Shown: one piece after another, positions 43,118 through 52,171 of the stretch
How the letters are laid out: the number at the start of each line of letters is the position of its first letter
Numbering within the stretch: the first letter of the stretch is position 1
DNA from: G963717155 sp963717155
GTDB taxonomy: Bacteria > Actinomycetota > Thermoleophilia > Gaiellales > JALYLC01
NCBI GenBank assembly: GCA_963717155.1
Contig: OY970326.1
Coordinates: 3,472,001 to 3,536,000, forward strand
Length of the DNA: 64,000 nucleotides
Direction: 5' to 3'
Program-made: the position numbers and the translations under genes
The notes under the pieces: generated by a model
Seen by the model: the letters and a program-made list of their open reading frames with translations, nothing else
The model's database searches: none
What the model was told of the DNA's origin: nothing

Positions 43118-44629
43118 ATGATTGTGACACACGCAACGAAGGCGAGGCAGCTCGACTGGATGCGCGTGTTCGTCCGGCTGTTCTCCCCGATCATCGTCAT
43201 GCTGGCAGTGGTCGGCTCCTCGTATCTGCTCGACGGCAACGCAGTGCGCTCCGTGATCTCGGCTACAGCGGCCGGGTTGGCGTTGGTGCTGATCACGGCT
43301 GCGATGCCGAGGAGTCGCTCGATCGGCGGGGTCATCTCGACCGATGTAGCTCGTCGCTACTGGGTGGCGCTCGCGCTCGGGCTCGCGATCTCGAATGACA
43401 TCAGCAACGGACGCGTCGGGATGCCCGCCGACCACGCGTGCATTGCTGTCGCTGTGGCGTGGGGTGCGCTCTGGGCGCTCGGGCGAGGGGCGCTGGCTCT
43501 CTCACGGTTCGCGAGGGAACGAATCCTCGTTGTCGGTTCGGGCGAGGTCGCAACACATGTTGCCGAAGCGCTGGATACTCAGCGCGGCGCGGTCGTAGTG
43601 GGATTCGTCGATGATGACCTGACGAACCAAGCCGGCCACCATTTCCCCGTCTTGGGAGGCATCTCGGACCTCGAGCTCCTGATCAGCCGCTACCGCGTCG
43701 CGAGCGTGGTCTTCGCATACTCGGCCCAGCCGGACCACACAATGGTCCAGGCTGTGAGAAGGTGCCGTTCGCTCGGAGTTCAGGTCGGAATAGTCTCACG
43801 CATGTTCCAGGAGCTCGACCGGCGAACCGTTCTGCGGCGTGTCGACAGCATTCCCATCCTCACGATCGAACCCACTCTCGCCGAACGGCACACGCCGTTC
43901 CTCGAGCGCGTGTGCGACGTCTCATTCGCACTGCTCCTCGGGATCGTGACACTCCCGATCTCGCTTGCTATCTCGCTTGCGATCGTCATCGAGTCACGTG
44001 GAGGAGTGTTCTATCGAGCGACGCGCGTGGGCTATCGCGGCCAGGTGTTCTCGATGCTGAAGTTTCGCAAGATGCGCCCGGATGCGAGCGGACCTCGCAT
44101 CACCGTCGCAGGCGACCAGCGTTTCAGTCGCGTCGGCCGATTTCTCGCCGCGTCGAAACTCGACGAACTGCCCCAGCTCTGGAACGTCCTTCGCGGGGAG
44201 ATGACACTCGTCGGCCCGCGCCCCGAGGATCCGCATTACGTTGCGCTGTACCCGATGGAGTACGAAAAGATTCTCTCCGTGCGTCCAGGCGTCACGGGCC
44301 TCGCACAGATCCAGTACCGCGACGAAGCCTCGCTCCTACTCGGAGACGACTACGAGGAGCTCTACCGGTCACAGCTCCTGCCAGCGAAGATCTCGATCGA
44401 CCGCTACTACGCGGATCGTCGGAGCCTCCGGCTCGACATGCGGATCCTCTGCTGGACGCTCATCGCCATCGTACGCGGCGCACGCGTCGAGCACCATCCG
44501 CTTACCGATGCGGTGAACTTCCGCAGAGGTGAGATGACATCAAGCGATCTGGACGAGCCGACTCCTCCCGACGCACCCGTGGCCGACTCGCGCGCGCCGT
44601 CGGTCGGCGTATCGGCCGGTAGCAGCTAG
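43118..44629 (+). CDS. Undecaprenyl-phosphate sugar phosphotransferase (exopolysaccharide initiation)
   Basis: Polyprenyl glycosylphosphotransferase of 503 residues that loads the first sugar-1-phosphate on undecaprenyl phosphate. Several N-terminal TMs, then a Rossmann-like domain (RILVVGSGEVATHVAEALDT), one TM (DVSFALLLGIVTLPISLAISLAIV), then the catalytic domain with GVFYRATRVGYRGQVFSMLKFRKMRPDA and the strongly conserved KLDELPQLWNVLRGEMTLVGPRPEDP. This is the WcaJ/WbaP-type arrangement. It starts its own transcript after a 216-base intergenic region. Confidence 0.92.
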   Translation: MIVTHATKARQLDWMRVFVRLFSPIIVMLAVVGSSYLLDGNAVRSVISATAAGLALVLITAAMPRSRSIGGVISTDVARRYWVALALGLAISNDISNGRVGMPADHACIAVAVAWGALWALGRGALALSRFARERILVVGSGEVATHVAEALDTQRGAVVVGFVDDDLTNQAGHHFPVLGGISDLELLISRYRVASVVFAYSAQPDHTMVQAVRRCRSLGVQVGIVSRMFQELDRRTVLRRVDSIPILTIEPTLAERHTPFLERVCDVSFALLLGIVTLPISLAISLAIVIESRGGVFYRATRVGYRGQVFSMLKFRKMRPDASGPRITVAGDQRFSRVGRFLAASKLDELPQLWNVLRGEMTLVGPRPEDPHYVALYPMEYEKILSVRPGVTGLAQIQYRDEASLLLGDDYEELYRSQLLPAKISIDRYYADRRSLRLDMRILCWTLIAIVRGARVEHHPLTDAVNFRRGEMTSSDLDEPTPPDAPVADSRAPSVGVSAGSS

Positions 44630-44685
44630 ATAGACATCGCAAGCTCGATCGTCAGCCAGTCCGAGCGCGCCATCGACGAGAGCTC

Positions 44686-45645
44686 TCAGCGCGACCGCCC
44701 CTGGGCTCCCCGGTAGTAGTCGACGATCTCGCGAGGCTGGAGCTCCCGATTCGAACGGCGTCCAAGGAAGTAGTAGGCGGACGCACTGTCCATGCTGTAC
44801 GACTTCGGGATCAGGCGGTCGAGATGGCGCAGCCAGAAAAGCGGGGCCCGGCTCAGCTTGCCCGCCAGGTCGGACCGCGCGACGCCGCGTATGACGTGGT
44901 CCAGGCTCCAGAGGAGTTGCGTCCCGGGTCCGGCGACGGGTCCGGCATCGATCTCCTCGAACGCGCGAAAAAGGTAGCGATGGCCGCTGCTGGTGAAGCG
45001 AGTGAAATCGTACGGCCCGGCATGAACCTGTTGAAGGAATGGCGTTTCTGCGTAGACAAGACCATCGGCTCGTAGTACGCGGTGTATCTCGCGCACCACG
45101 GTTTCCGGCTCGAGGACGTGTTCGAGTACGGCCTGGACGATCACGGCGTCGACGCTGCTGGTCTGCAACGGCATCTGGTGCGCATCGGCGGTGAGCTGCG
45201 TCACATCGCTTTGCGCGATATCGAAAGCGACCAGCCGGATCCTCGTGTCGGAATAGAGCGCCTCGACGCCGTTTCCGACGGTTCCTCCGCCGACGACGAC
45301 GACGATCGGCGACGGCGCGGTCAAGAGCGAGAACAACGTCTCCAGGTTCCGTTCGGCTACGTGGTTGACGGGCTTCCACCATCGGCGAAGCGAGTCCGGA
45401 AGTGACTCGATCGACGCCGTTCTCAGCTGTGGTTTACCGTTCCCAACAATGTCCCCCGCCCGAACGATGCTGCGATCGAAGTCGATCAGCACCGGCTTGC
45501 CATCGTAAACGGGGAATGCGCCTGCAACTGAGAGCTCACACGAGACGGATGTGCATCGAAATGATTCTCGTTCATCGCGGAGACGAGATCGACAACGCGG
45601 GCAGACCAGAAGCGGTTTGAGCTCGTCGAGTCGCATCAGGGGCAT
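44686..45645 (-). CDS. SAM-dependent methyltransferase with N-terminal zinc-ribbon
   Basis: A 319-residue class I methyltransferase. The N-terminus (about residues 8-35) has a Cys-rich Trm112-like ribbon (LLVCPRCRSRLRDERESFRC, then SC). The SAM motif is PIVVVVGGGTVGNGVEAL. The motif VDAVIVQAVLEHVLEPETVVREIHRVLRADGLVY is typical of sugar or lipid methyltransferases in glycan loci. The start may be 45645 or 45636 (two in-frame ATGs). It is convergent with the phosphotransferase gene and downstream of the BY-kinase gene. Confidence 0.85.
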   Translation of the reverse strand: MPLMRLDELKPLLVCPRCRSRLRDERESFRCTSVSCELSVAGAFPVYDGKPVLIDFDRSIVRAGDIVGNGKPQLRTASIESLPDSLRRWWKPVNHVAERNLETLFSLLTAPSPIVVVVGGGTVGNGVEALYSDTRIRLVAFDIAQSDVTQLTADAHQMPLQTSSVDAVIVQAVLEHVLEPETVVREIHRVLRADGLVYAETPFLQQVHAGPYDFTRFTSSGHRYLFRAFEEIDAGPVAGPGTQLLWSLDHVIRGVARSDLAGKLSRAPLFWLRHLDRLIPKSYSMDSASAYYFLGRRSNRELQPREIVDYYRGAQGRSR

Positions 45646-45716
45646 ACTGGCCGCTAATGATACTGTCGACGACTTGTACGACGCGCGACAGTGAGAGTCC
45701 GGGACGCTGGGTACTC

Positions 45717-47028
45717 TCAGCGAGAGCGATTGAGGACGACGCCGACGATGTGTGCGTCGACAGCGCGAAGGTGATCCACCGCGGCGTCGAGCTGGCCGGT
45801 CCGCGTCGAGCCGAAGCGCGCCACCAACAGCGCCTGCGAGGTGGACTGCGCGATGATCGCCGCATCGATGACGGGGAGCAGAGCGGGAGAGTCGACGATG
45901 ACCACGTCGTGCGTGCGTTCGAGCTCCCGGAGCGCCGAGATGAAGCCCAGCGAGTCGAGAAGCTCGCTCGGGTTGTCTGGAATCGGACCAGTGGCGAGCA
46001 CCGAGACCGAAGCCTCTCCGCTTCCCCACTCTTGAATAGCAGATGCGATCGGCATTCCGTCAACGAGGACGTTGGTCAAGCCCGTCGCCGACGAGAGCCC
46101 GAGCGCCGCAGCGAGTCCAGGTGTCCGGAGATCTGCGTCCAGGAGGGCGACCGAGTATCCGGCCTGCGCGAACGCGACCCCGAGGTTCGCCACGATCGAG
46201 GTCTTACCCTCACCCGGCAGTGCGCTCGTCACGACGAGCGCGTTGTGCTCTCCGTGCGCGGGGCGCACTCGGAGATTCGTGCGTAGCCGCCGGTAAGCCT
46301 CTCCGGCAGCCGATGAGGCATCGGCAGCTACGAGCGGCCGTTTGCCTCCGGATCTCGCGTGCTTCGGAATGCTCCCGAGCACTGGCGTGCCGGCGAGCGA
46401 GCTGACCTCCGCTCCGCTCCGGATCCTCGTGTCGAAGTACCAGCGAAGTGACGCGAGCCCGATTCCGAGCGCGAGCCCGACGAACGCAGCGATCACGAGG
46501 TCGAGCTTCTTGCGTGGAGAGGACGGAGACGCAGGCACCGTCGCCGGGCTCGTTACGGTCACCTTGACGGGGGCGTGGCTCCCGGGGGCCGTCTTCGAGG
46601 GACTTTACGAGTCCTGGGAAGTCGGCACCGATCGCGTTCGCAATCGCCGCGGCGCGCGTCGGTGACCGATCAGCCACAGAGACGTCGATGAGAACGGTAT
46701 CCACCGGCACCGTCGCGGTGATCTCTCGCTGGAGATCCTTGACGCTCATCGGCAGATTGAGACGTGCAATCACCCGCCGCATTACGAGCGGGCTGGACAC
46801 AACATGCGAGTACGACAGCACGCGCTGCTGTGAGAAAAGTCCACCTTGGTACGTGCTACTGAGGTTACCCGACGCGCTTGGGGTCGATACGAACAGCTGC
46901 GTCGACGCGGTGTAGCGAGGCGATTGAAGCGACACGATGAGCGCACCGATCGCCACGCACGCGATAACCGACGCCACGACGATCCACCAGTACAGTCTGA
47001 GAACTTGCACGAATCGAGCGAGATCCAC
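45717..47028 (-). pseudogene. Wzz/BY-kinase (polysaccharide co-polymerase tyrosine autokinase), frameshifted
   Basis: The GTG at 47028 (AAGGAG four bases upstream) begins a chain-length domain: FVQVLRLYWWIVVASVIACVAIGALIVSL, then PRYTASTQLFVST and VLIDVSVADRSPTRAAAIANAIGADFPGLVKSLED. At 46584-46588 (five G on the plus strand) the frame changes. The remainder reads HAPVKVTVTSPATVPASPSSPRKKLDLVIAAFVGLALGIGLAS (second TM), then the kinase with Walker A ALPGEGKTS, A' LLDADLR and Walker B VVIVDSP. One base too many in the homopolymer explains it. A Tyr-rich C-terminal tail is not seen. It controls polymer length if functional. Confidence 0.85.
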
Positions 47029-47318
47029 CGCGCTCCTTGCGAGAGTCGTTCGAGAGCCTGAAACTACTCATCCAAGCATAGATTAGGTACCTGGGGCTGG
47101 CCTCTCGGCAGCGCTCATGCGGGTGCTGCGACACGGTTCGATGATCACACGTCTGGCTCGTGTATCAGGACGTCCAGCACGGACTATCGGCTTGGCCGCT
47201 CCCGAGAGCGAGTGACCCGAACACCCGGACGGGTAGGGTTCCCGGACGTGAAGTCCCGTGACCTCCCGTCGCCAGCCAACGCCGGTCCGGATCGCGGAAC
47301 AGCCCGGGGCCCGGCCGC

Positions 47319-48356
47319 GTGATCCACGCCGTGACGCCGTACGGGCGAAACGGCCCGAGCTCTCGAGTTCGCGTCTTCGAGTGGCTCGACCGACTCGATG
47401 AGCCTCACCTCCTGAGCAGCTACGTATCCCACCGCAACGCGAATCCGCAATTCCTGGCCTCGCATCCGCTGGCGGTACTCGCTGCAGAGCGCCGGCTGCG
47501 GCGGTTCGTGTCTAGCCGCCCCGAGCGCCTCCTCCTGCACAAGGAGGCGTCGCCCCTCAGTCGCGGAGCGCTCGAGCGACGGTTGCTCTCGAGCGCGGCG
47601 TTCTCCGTGTATGACTTCGACGACGCGCTCCAATGGGACTACGGGGAGGGCGGCCTCTCTCGACGCCTGGCTCCCAAGGCTCCGAAGGCACGTCTTGCGG
47701 TACAGACTGCGAACCGCGTGATCGCTGGGAACGACGTGCTCGCAGAGTGGGCGGCCCAGTACAACCGCGACGTCGTGATCATCCCGAGTTGCGTCGAACC
47801 GTCCGCCTACCGGATCAAGGTCGACTACGAGCTCCAGGACCCTCCGCGCCTGGGATGGATCGGCTCGGCTGGCAACGAGACCTATCTCCGACTGATCTCT
47901 GGCGCGCTTCTCGAGATCCATCGACGAACTGGGGCTCGGCTTACCCTCGTCGGTACGGCTGCACCGAGCTTGGGTGAGCTAGAGCGGATCATCGATCGAG
48001 TCGTATGGTCCGAGGCAAGCCAGCACGCGACCCTCGCCGAGGTAGATGTCGGTATCGGGCCGTTGCCGGACAGACCGTATGAACGAGGTAAGTGCGGCTA
48101 CAAGCTCCTTCAGTACGCCGCAGCCGGAGCGCCGGCTGTCGGCAGCCCGGTTGGCGCGAACGCGACCATCCTCTCTCGGCTCGGCATGCCGGGCCCGAAC
48201 TCACAAGCAGACTGGGTCGACGCGATCGTCGGCCTTCTCGAGCTCCCGCTCGAGGCCCGCCGGCACCTGGGCCGCAACGCCCACGAGGTCGTCCTTCAGG
48301 AGTACTCGTACGACGCCTGGTTGCCGAGATGGAGGCTGGCGGTCGGCAGTTCCTGA
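47319..48356 (+). CDS. Glycosyltransferase (GT4-like, GT-B fold)
   Basis: A 345-residue protein from a GTG start. N-terminal domain HAVTPYGRNGPSSRVRVFEWL (Gly-rich acceptor side), a middle stretch SVYDFDDALQWDYGEGG, and the C-terminal donor domain RLGWIGSAGNETYLRLISGALLEI and the E-x7-E-like region YERGKCGYKLLQYAAAGAPAVGSPVG, where the Lys-Gly-Glu/Cys-Gly pattern contacts the nucleotide. It fits the group of single-domain GT4 enzymes in exopolysaccharide loci. Divergent from the BY-kinase with a 290-base intergenic region, convergent with the next gene. Confidence 0.82.
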   Translation: MIHAVTPYGRNGPSSRVRVFEWLDRLDEPHLLSSYVSHRNANPQFLASHPLAVLAAERRLRRFVSSRPERLLLHKEASPLSRGALERRLLSSAAFSVYDFDDALQWDYGEGGLSRRLAPKAPKARLAVQTANRVIAGNDVLAEWAAQYNRDVVIIPSCVEPSAYRIKVDYELQDPPRLGWIGSAGNETYLRLISGALLEIHRRTGARLTLVGTAAPSLGELERIIDRVVWSEASQHATLAEVDVGIGPLPDRPYERGKCGYKLLQYAAAGAPAVGSPVGANATILSRLGMPGPNSQADWVDAIVGLLELPLEARRHLGRNAHEVVLQEYSYDAWLPRWRLAVGSS

Positions 48357-48393
48357 AAGCTGTTCGAGCGTCGAATTCGCAACGAGAGCCGAC

Positions 48394-50745
48394 CTAGCCG
48401 TCTGGGTCCCGTCGACGATTCGGGGGACGCGAGCCAGAGAATCTTGCCCGGCCGGCTGCGACACAGTAGGCGGCGTATCGCCGCGTCGCCTCACCCACCT
48501 CCTTCATCTCCCCCCGCCCTCCTCGTCGGGCGGCGAGCGCCCAGCGCACTGGAAGCTCGACTCCGAGCGTCAAGGCTTCGAGGACGGGCGCCTGCCAGCT
48601 CGGCCAGTGCTTCTTGGCGTACTCCGTGCGGCCTCTCAGGAGATAGAAGAGCCGCTTTCCACGTACCTGGTCCGAGCTGACGTGGCCGGCGTGATACACG
48701 GTTGCCTCGCGGAGAAAGTAACTCGGATGGCCGAGCTGTCGCGAGCGATAGGCAAGATCGACGTCCTCGAGGTAGACGAAGAAGCGCTCATCGAAGCCGC
48801 CGAGCGACTCGAAGAGCGGCCGTCGGATTAGGAAGTAGGCGCCGATGACCTGGTCGACCACGCCGCTCTCGCGAATCTCCTCCGACCCCACCCGCTGCCC
48901 GGGGAACCGTCTCGGAAAGAGGCGCGCCAGCCCGGTCATCTTGGCAAACAACATCCCGAGAGTCGGGAAGCGCGATGCAGAGAACTCCTCCTCGCCGGAC
49001 TCTCCGACCACGTGACCTCCACAGATCCCGATCTCGCGGTTGACCGGATCGATCATGAATCCGATGCAGCGATCGACGGCGTCGGTCGAAACTCGCGTAT
49101 CCGGGTTCAGAAACAGCAGGAAGTCGCCGTTGCCCGCTCTCGCGCCCTGGTTGCAGGCAGCCGCAAACCCCCGATTCTCGGTATTGCGCACGATGCTGAG
49201 TGGAAGGGGAGCCGCAGCTGCTCCGGCCAACGAGTCATCGGTGGACGCGTTGTCAACGATCAGGACATCTCCGAACCTGAAATGTGTCTGCGATGAATCC
49301 GCGATGGCGGCAAGGCACTCGCGAAGGAACGACCCGGTGTTCCAGTTGACGATCACGACATCGACCGTCGGCGCCGTCACCGGAATCTCGATCGGGAATG
49401 CGGGTTCGAGTCGAGGTGTGATATCGGTTCGCGCAGCCACTGCCTGTTCCTCTTGACCTGGAGATCGGGATACGCGTGTTGGGGCGGCTCCCATAAGCAA
49501 GATCGTCACGAAGGTGAATGAAGCAAAATCGAACGTCGCGATCGCCCAGATGCCCTCTGTCGTTCCGATCATGAAGATCGTTGCTAGCGCAACGACTATT
49601 CCGGTACGGGCTCTCCCGGAGGCTGCGATGACCGCGACGAGAGTACCGATGAAGACCACGGCTCCAACTGCTCCGGTGACGAATAGCACGTCGAGCCAGA
49701 TGTTGTGCGTTGTGCGAAGCGCGGCATGTGGAATCTCGCTCGTGTTGGAAAGCTGCTCCCAACGCGCTGGGCCATAACCGAACCACGGCGAGCGAGCGAT
49801 GTAGTTCGATGCCACGGCCCACACGTATGGTCTCCCCGTCAAAGTCGACGAGCTCGGAGGGATGCGGGAGATCAGGATCGATACGGCTATCGCACCCGCA
49901 AGAGTGAACCAGGCAAACACCTTCCGACCAAGGGCGAGACGGTCTGTCTCGAGGCTTGGGCGTACGATGAGGAGCGCGAGCAAGGTGATGACTGATGCGC
50001 CGACCGCGGTGCGACTGCCGGTCGCGATCGCAACTCCGGCGAGGTACACCACGAACCAGATCCTCGTCCATCCTCGAAACCCGAGGTATACGAACGGTAT
50101 ACATGCCGCGAGTGCAATGCCGAGAAGATTCTCGTTTGGCACTACGCCGGTGAAGCCAAGACCACTGCATGCCCCGCGGCAGGGGATGATGAACGCGACG
50201 TTCTGTCTGAATACCGCGAGCGCTCCACTCATGATCGCCAACACGATGGCGCAGATGCCAGCGCCGAGGGGGGCTCCTCGCCCTCGCGGAAGCATCGTCG
50301 CCGCAATCAGGCAAAGGAGGAACGTCGCGCTTCCCGCCGTCGGTCCGGGGCCGCCGTGTTGCAGCGACCCGAGCTGTGCAAGCGCCCAGAGTCCGATAGC
50401 CGCGAACCCCGCAGCCTGCACGACTGCACGCCTCGACTGCAGGCGCCCGAGGATGAGCGTGGCGGCGACTATCCCGAGCAGGACCTTCGCGAGACGATCT
50501 GCCGCCGAGTACCAGCCGGGATAGATCGCAACGAGCTGTTCGAGGACATCCGGACGTCGAACCACGCCGCCTGCGATTGCGACGACCGCGACAGGCAGCG
50601 TCCCGGCGAACCCCATCGCAAGCGTCAGGACCGTCGATGCATCGAAGTCGCCGGCGCTGCGAGCCTGCCTGATAGATACGACAAGGAGGGCGCACGAGAC
50701 CGCTGATGCGGCGGCGAGAATGAGTGCAGCGACAGCGACGGACAT
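48394..50745 (-). CDS. Fused O-antigen ligase/polymerase (Wzy-like) and GT2 glycosyltransferase
   Basis: A 783-residue protein. Residues 1-430 have about 10-12 TM helices with the O-antigen ligase/polymerase pattern (ACIPFVYLGFRGW, ATGSRTAVGASVITLLALL, SPWFGYGPARWEQL and TTHNIWLDVLFVTGAVG). Residues about 455-730 are a GT-A family 2 enzyme: VDVVIVNWNTGSFLRECLAAI, VDNASTDDSL, FLFLNPDTRVS (DxD-equivalent) and FFVYLEDVDLAYRSRQLG. Polymerase and glycosyltransferase are normally separate proteins; the frame is continuous here, so a real fusion is favoured over a missed stop. Confidence 0.85.
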   Translation of the reverse strand: MSVAVAALILAAASAVSCALLVVSIRQARSAGDFDASTVLTLAMGFAGTLPVAVVAIAGGVVRRPDVLEQLVAIYPGWYSAADRLAKVLLGIVAATLILGRLQSRRAVVQAAGFAAIGLWALAQLGSLQHGGPGPTAGSATFLLCLIAATMLPRGRGAPLGAGICAIVLAIMSGALAVFRQNVAFIIPCRGACSGLGFTGVVPNENLLGIALAACIPFVYLGFRGWTRIWFVVYLAGVAIATGSRTAVGASVITLLALLIVRPSLETDRLALGRKVFAWFTLAGAIAVSILISRIPPSSSTLTGRPYVWAVASNYIARSPWFGYGPARWEQLSNTSEIPHAALRTTHNIWLDVLFVTGAVGAVVFIGTLVAVIAASGRARTGIVVALATIFMIGTTEGIWAIATFDFASFTFVTILLMGAAPTRVSRSPGQEEQAVAARTDITPRLEPAFPIEIPVTAPTVDVVIVNWNTGSFLRECLAAIADSSQTHFRFGDVLIVDNASTDDSLAGAAAAPLPLSIVRNTENRGFAAACNQGARAGNGDFLLFLNPDTRVSTDAVDRCIGFMIDPVNREIGICGGHVVGESGEEEFSASRFPTLGMLFAKMTGLARLFPRRFPGQRVGSEEIRESGVVDQVIGAYFLIRRPLFESLGGFDERFFVYLEDVDLAYRSRQLGHPSYFLREATVYHAGHVSSDQVRGKRLFYLLRGRTEYAKKHWPSWQAPVLEALTLGVELPVRWALAARRGGRGEMKEVGEATRRYAAYCVAAGRARFSGSRPPNRRRDPDG

Positions 50746-50769
50746 TCAGCCCGAGGATAAGCCAGATTT

Positions 50770-50843
50770 GCGCCGCTGTCTCGATTGGGTGATCCGAGTC
50801 TCGCAGCGGATAGACCTCGATCGTGCGCGCCGATGGATGAATC
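50770..50843 (+). repeat. Diverged leader copy of the glycosyltransferase gene (repeat B)
   Basis: 74 bases matching 52097-52171 at about 80% identity, including CGCCGCTGTC, CCGAGTCTC, ATAGAC and ATGG.TGAAT. In the other copy this segment is the leader and start codon of the tandem glycosyltransferase, so this is probably the relic of a further copy whose body was lost or replaced. It lies in the 184-base gap after the fused polymerase gene start. Confidence 0.6.
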
Positions 50844-50929
50844 GCGGGATCAACGACTGGCCGGCAACCGAGATTCCGAAGATCGGCTGTGAGAACACGC
50901 TGCCTCCGTTCGGAGACACGTCGGCGAAC

Positions 50930-51712
50930 CTACCGATCGGGATCCTGGCGGACCGCGGATGGCTTTCGCAGCGCGATGGCAAACGTTTCCGCGGCCCGGT
51001 CGTCGCCGACTGCACGGAACGCGACGATCCATAGCCGCCACAGTACGTAGACTGGAAAGCAGAACGAAAAATAGCTGCTCGCAAAATAGCAGCGGCGGGA
51101 TACTACGCTCAGCCCGGCACACGCGGCGTGACGGTCGAAGTCCCGCGGTGTACAGCGGTTGTAAAAAGCTGGATATCCGTGGGTTTCTCGCTTGTCGGGG
51201 AATACGCTGAACAGCACGTAACGCTTCAATTGTTCTGGCAGCAACCGATTGAGCCGTGCGAACACGGCGTTTCCTGACGGAGCGAAGACAAGCGCGGTGC
51301 CGCCAGGTCGAAGGATCCGGGCGATGGCGGCGACGGCAGCGTGCGTATCTTTTACGTGCTCCAGCACCGACCTGCAGATGATCAGGTCGGCCTCGTCGTG
51401 CCCCGAATAGTCGCAGATGTCACTGTGGATGGTCCGGTCGTAGAGGCCGGCCGGCGCGAGAGCGAGCTCTCGCGAGTCGACATCGAGACCGACGACTTCG
51501 AGGCCGAGCTGCTGCTTGACCTGCTGGCTCACGAACGGCGTGCTTCCGCCGCCGATGTCATACACGGTCGCACCTGCGAGCAGGTAGGGGGGCACAAAGG
51601 AGTTGGCGAAGTCCGTGTTGCCGTCGATGCGCAGCTGAGCGGGAAGGACGAGTCGATCGAAGCCGAAGCTGAGCCGCTGCTGAAGTTCGATCCCTCGGCG
51701 TAAGACGTTCAT
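50930..51712 (-). CDS. SAM-dependent methyltransferase
   Basis: A 260-residue class I methyltransferase. The SAM motif ATVYDIGGGSTPFVSQQV and acidic LEVVGLDVDSRE follow the family. CRSVLEHVKDTHAAVAAIARILRPGGTALVFAPSG matches the methyltransferase-11 type, and the C-terminus has a hydrophobic stretch (SYFSFCFPVYVLWRLWIVAF), which may associate with the membrane. Its acceptor is likely a glycan or lipid-linked saccharide by context. Flanked by the duplicated leader repeats. Confidence 0.85.
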   Translation of the reverse strand: MNVLRRGIELQQRLSFGFDRLVLPAQLRIDGNTDFANSFVPPYLLAGATVYDIGGGSTPFVSQQVKQQLGLEVVGLDVDSRELALAPAGLYDRTIHSDICDYSGHDEADLIICRSVLEHVKDTHAAVAAIARILRPGGTALVFAPSGNAVFARLNRLLPEQLKRYVLFSVFPDKRETHGYPAFYNRCTPRDFDRHAACAGLSVVSRRCYFASSYFSFCFPVYVLWRLWIVAFRAVGDDRAAETFAIALRKPSAVRQDPDR

Positions 51713-51715
51713 TTC

Positions 51716-52042
51716 TTACGCTCTCGCTCTGCGTCGTGCTTTCGTGTCCACGAGGATTCGCTCTGCCTCCGCGCGACAGCCCGCCGTCAGGCGGAGCTCA
51801 TCGGGGGCTGAACGCACGAGTCGGCGGTTCCAGGACGCGCGTCGCGCGGTCGCTTCTCGCGACGCCTTGAGGCCGATCTCCCCGCCTCCCTGTCGGGCGT
51901 GTTCGCGGATTCCCGCGACCTCATGGCCCCGCCGCTCGAGGTAACGCCGCATCTCTAATGGCCGCGAGCCGTTCGGGGATCCGTCGAGCTGGCAGACGAG
52001 AGGAAACGTCGTGTGGCCCGCCGCCGTCATCGGATCGCTGAT
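51716..52042 (-). pseudogene. Decayed inverted copy of the tandem glycosyltransferase N-terminus
   Basis: On the minus strand the frame reads ISDPMTAAGHTTFPLVCQLDG, then SPNGSRPLEMRRYLERRGHEVAG, clearly related to the plus-strand genes (SDPAAVAPGGRRVLLVCQLDG then FANGWRPTEFQQFLERRGHDVRV). The start codon position holds ATC rather than ATG. After about 35 residues the match fades, with traces such as SWNRRLV and AGCRAEAERIL in place of the usual sequence, and the gene ends early. It is therefore a truncated third copy facing the two intact genes. This accounts for most of the otherwise empty 448 bases before 52161. Confidence 0.7.
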
Positions 52043-52096
52043 AGGCGCTCCCACCGGCCCATCGTACCCTGCGCCCAGGCTTTCGGGGCACCGGAG

Positions 52097-52171
52097 TCGC
52101 CGCTGTCGCGATCCGGGTGAACCGAGTCTCCCTGGGGATAGACTTCGAGCGTGGGCATTCATGGGTGAATC
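52097..52171 (+). repeat. Leader and start region duplicated at 50770 (repeat A)
   Basis: This 75-base stretch, ending over the start of the first tandem glycosyltransferase, is about 80% identical to 50770-50843 with one length difference. It contains conserved AT-rich blocks near the start codon and may carry the promoter or ribosome-binding elements of the gene family. Confidence 0.6.

Noticed and set aside
50720..51034. 104-residue plus-strand ORF CLDWVIRVSQRIDLDRARRWMN...
   Set aside because: Its readable start comes from the duplicated leader segment and it then overlaps the methyltransferase gene end in antisense; treated as a repeat rather than a gene.
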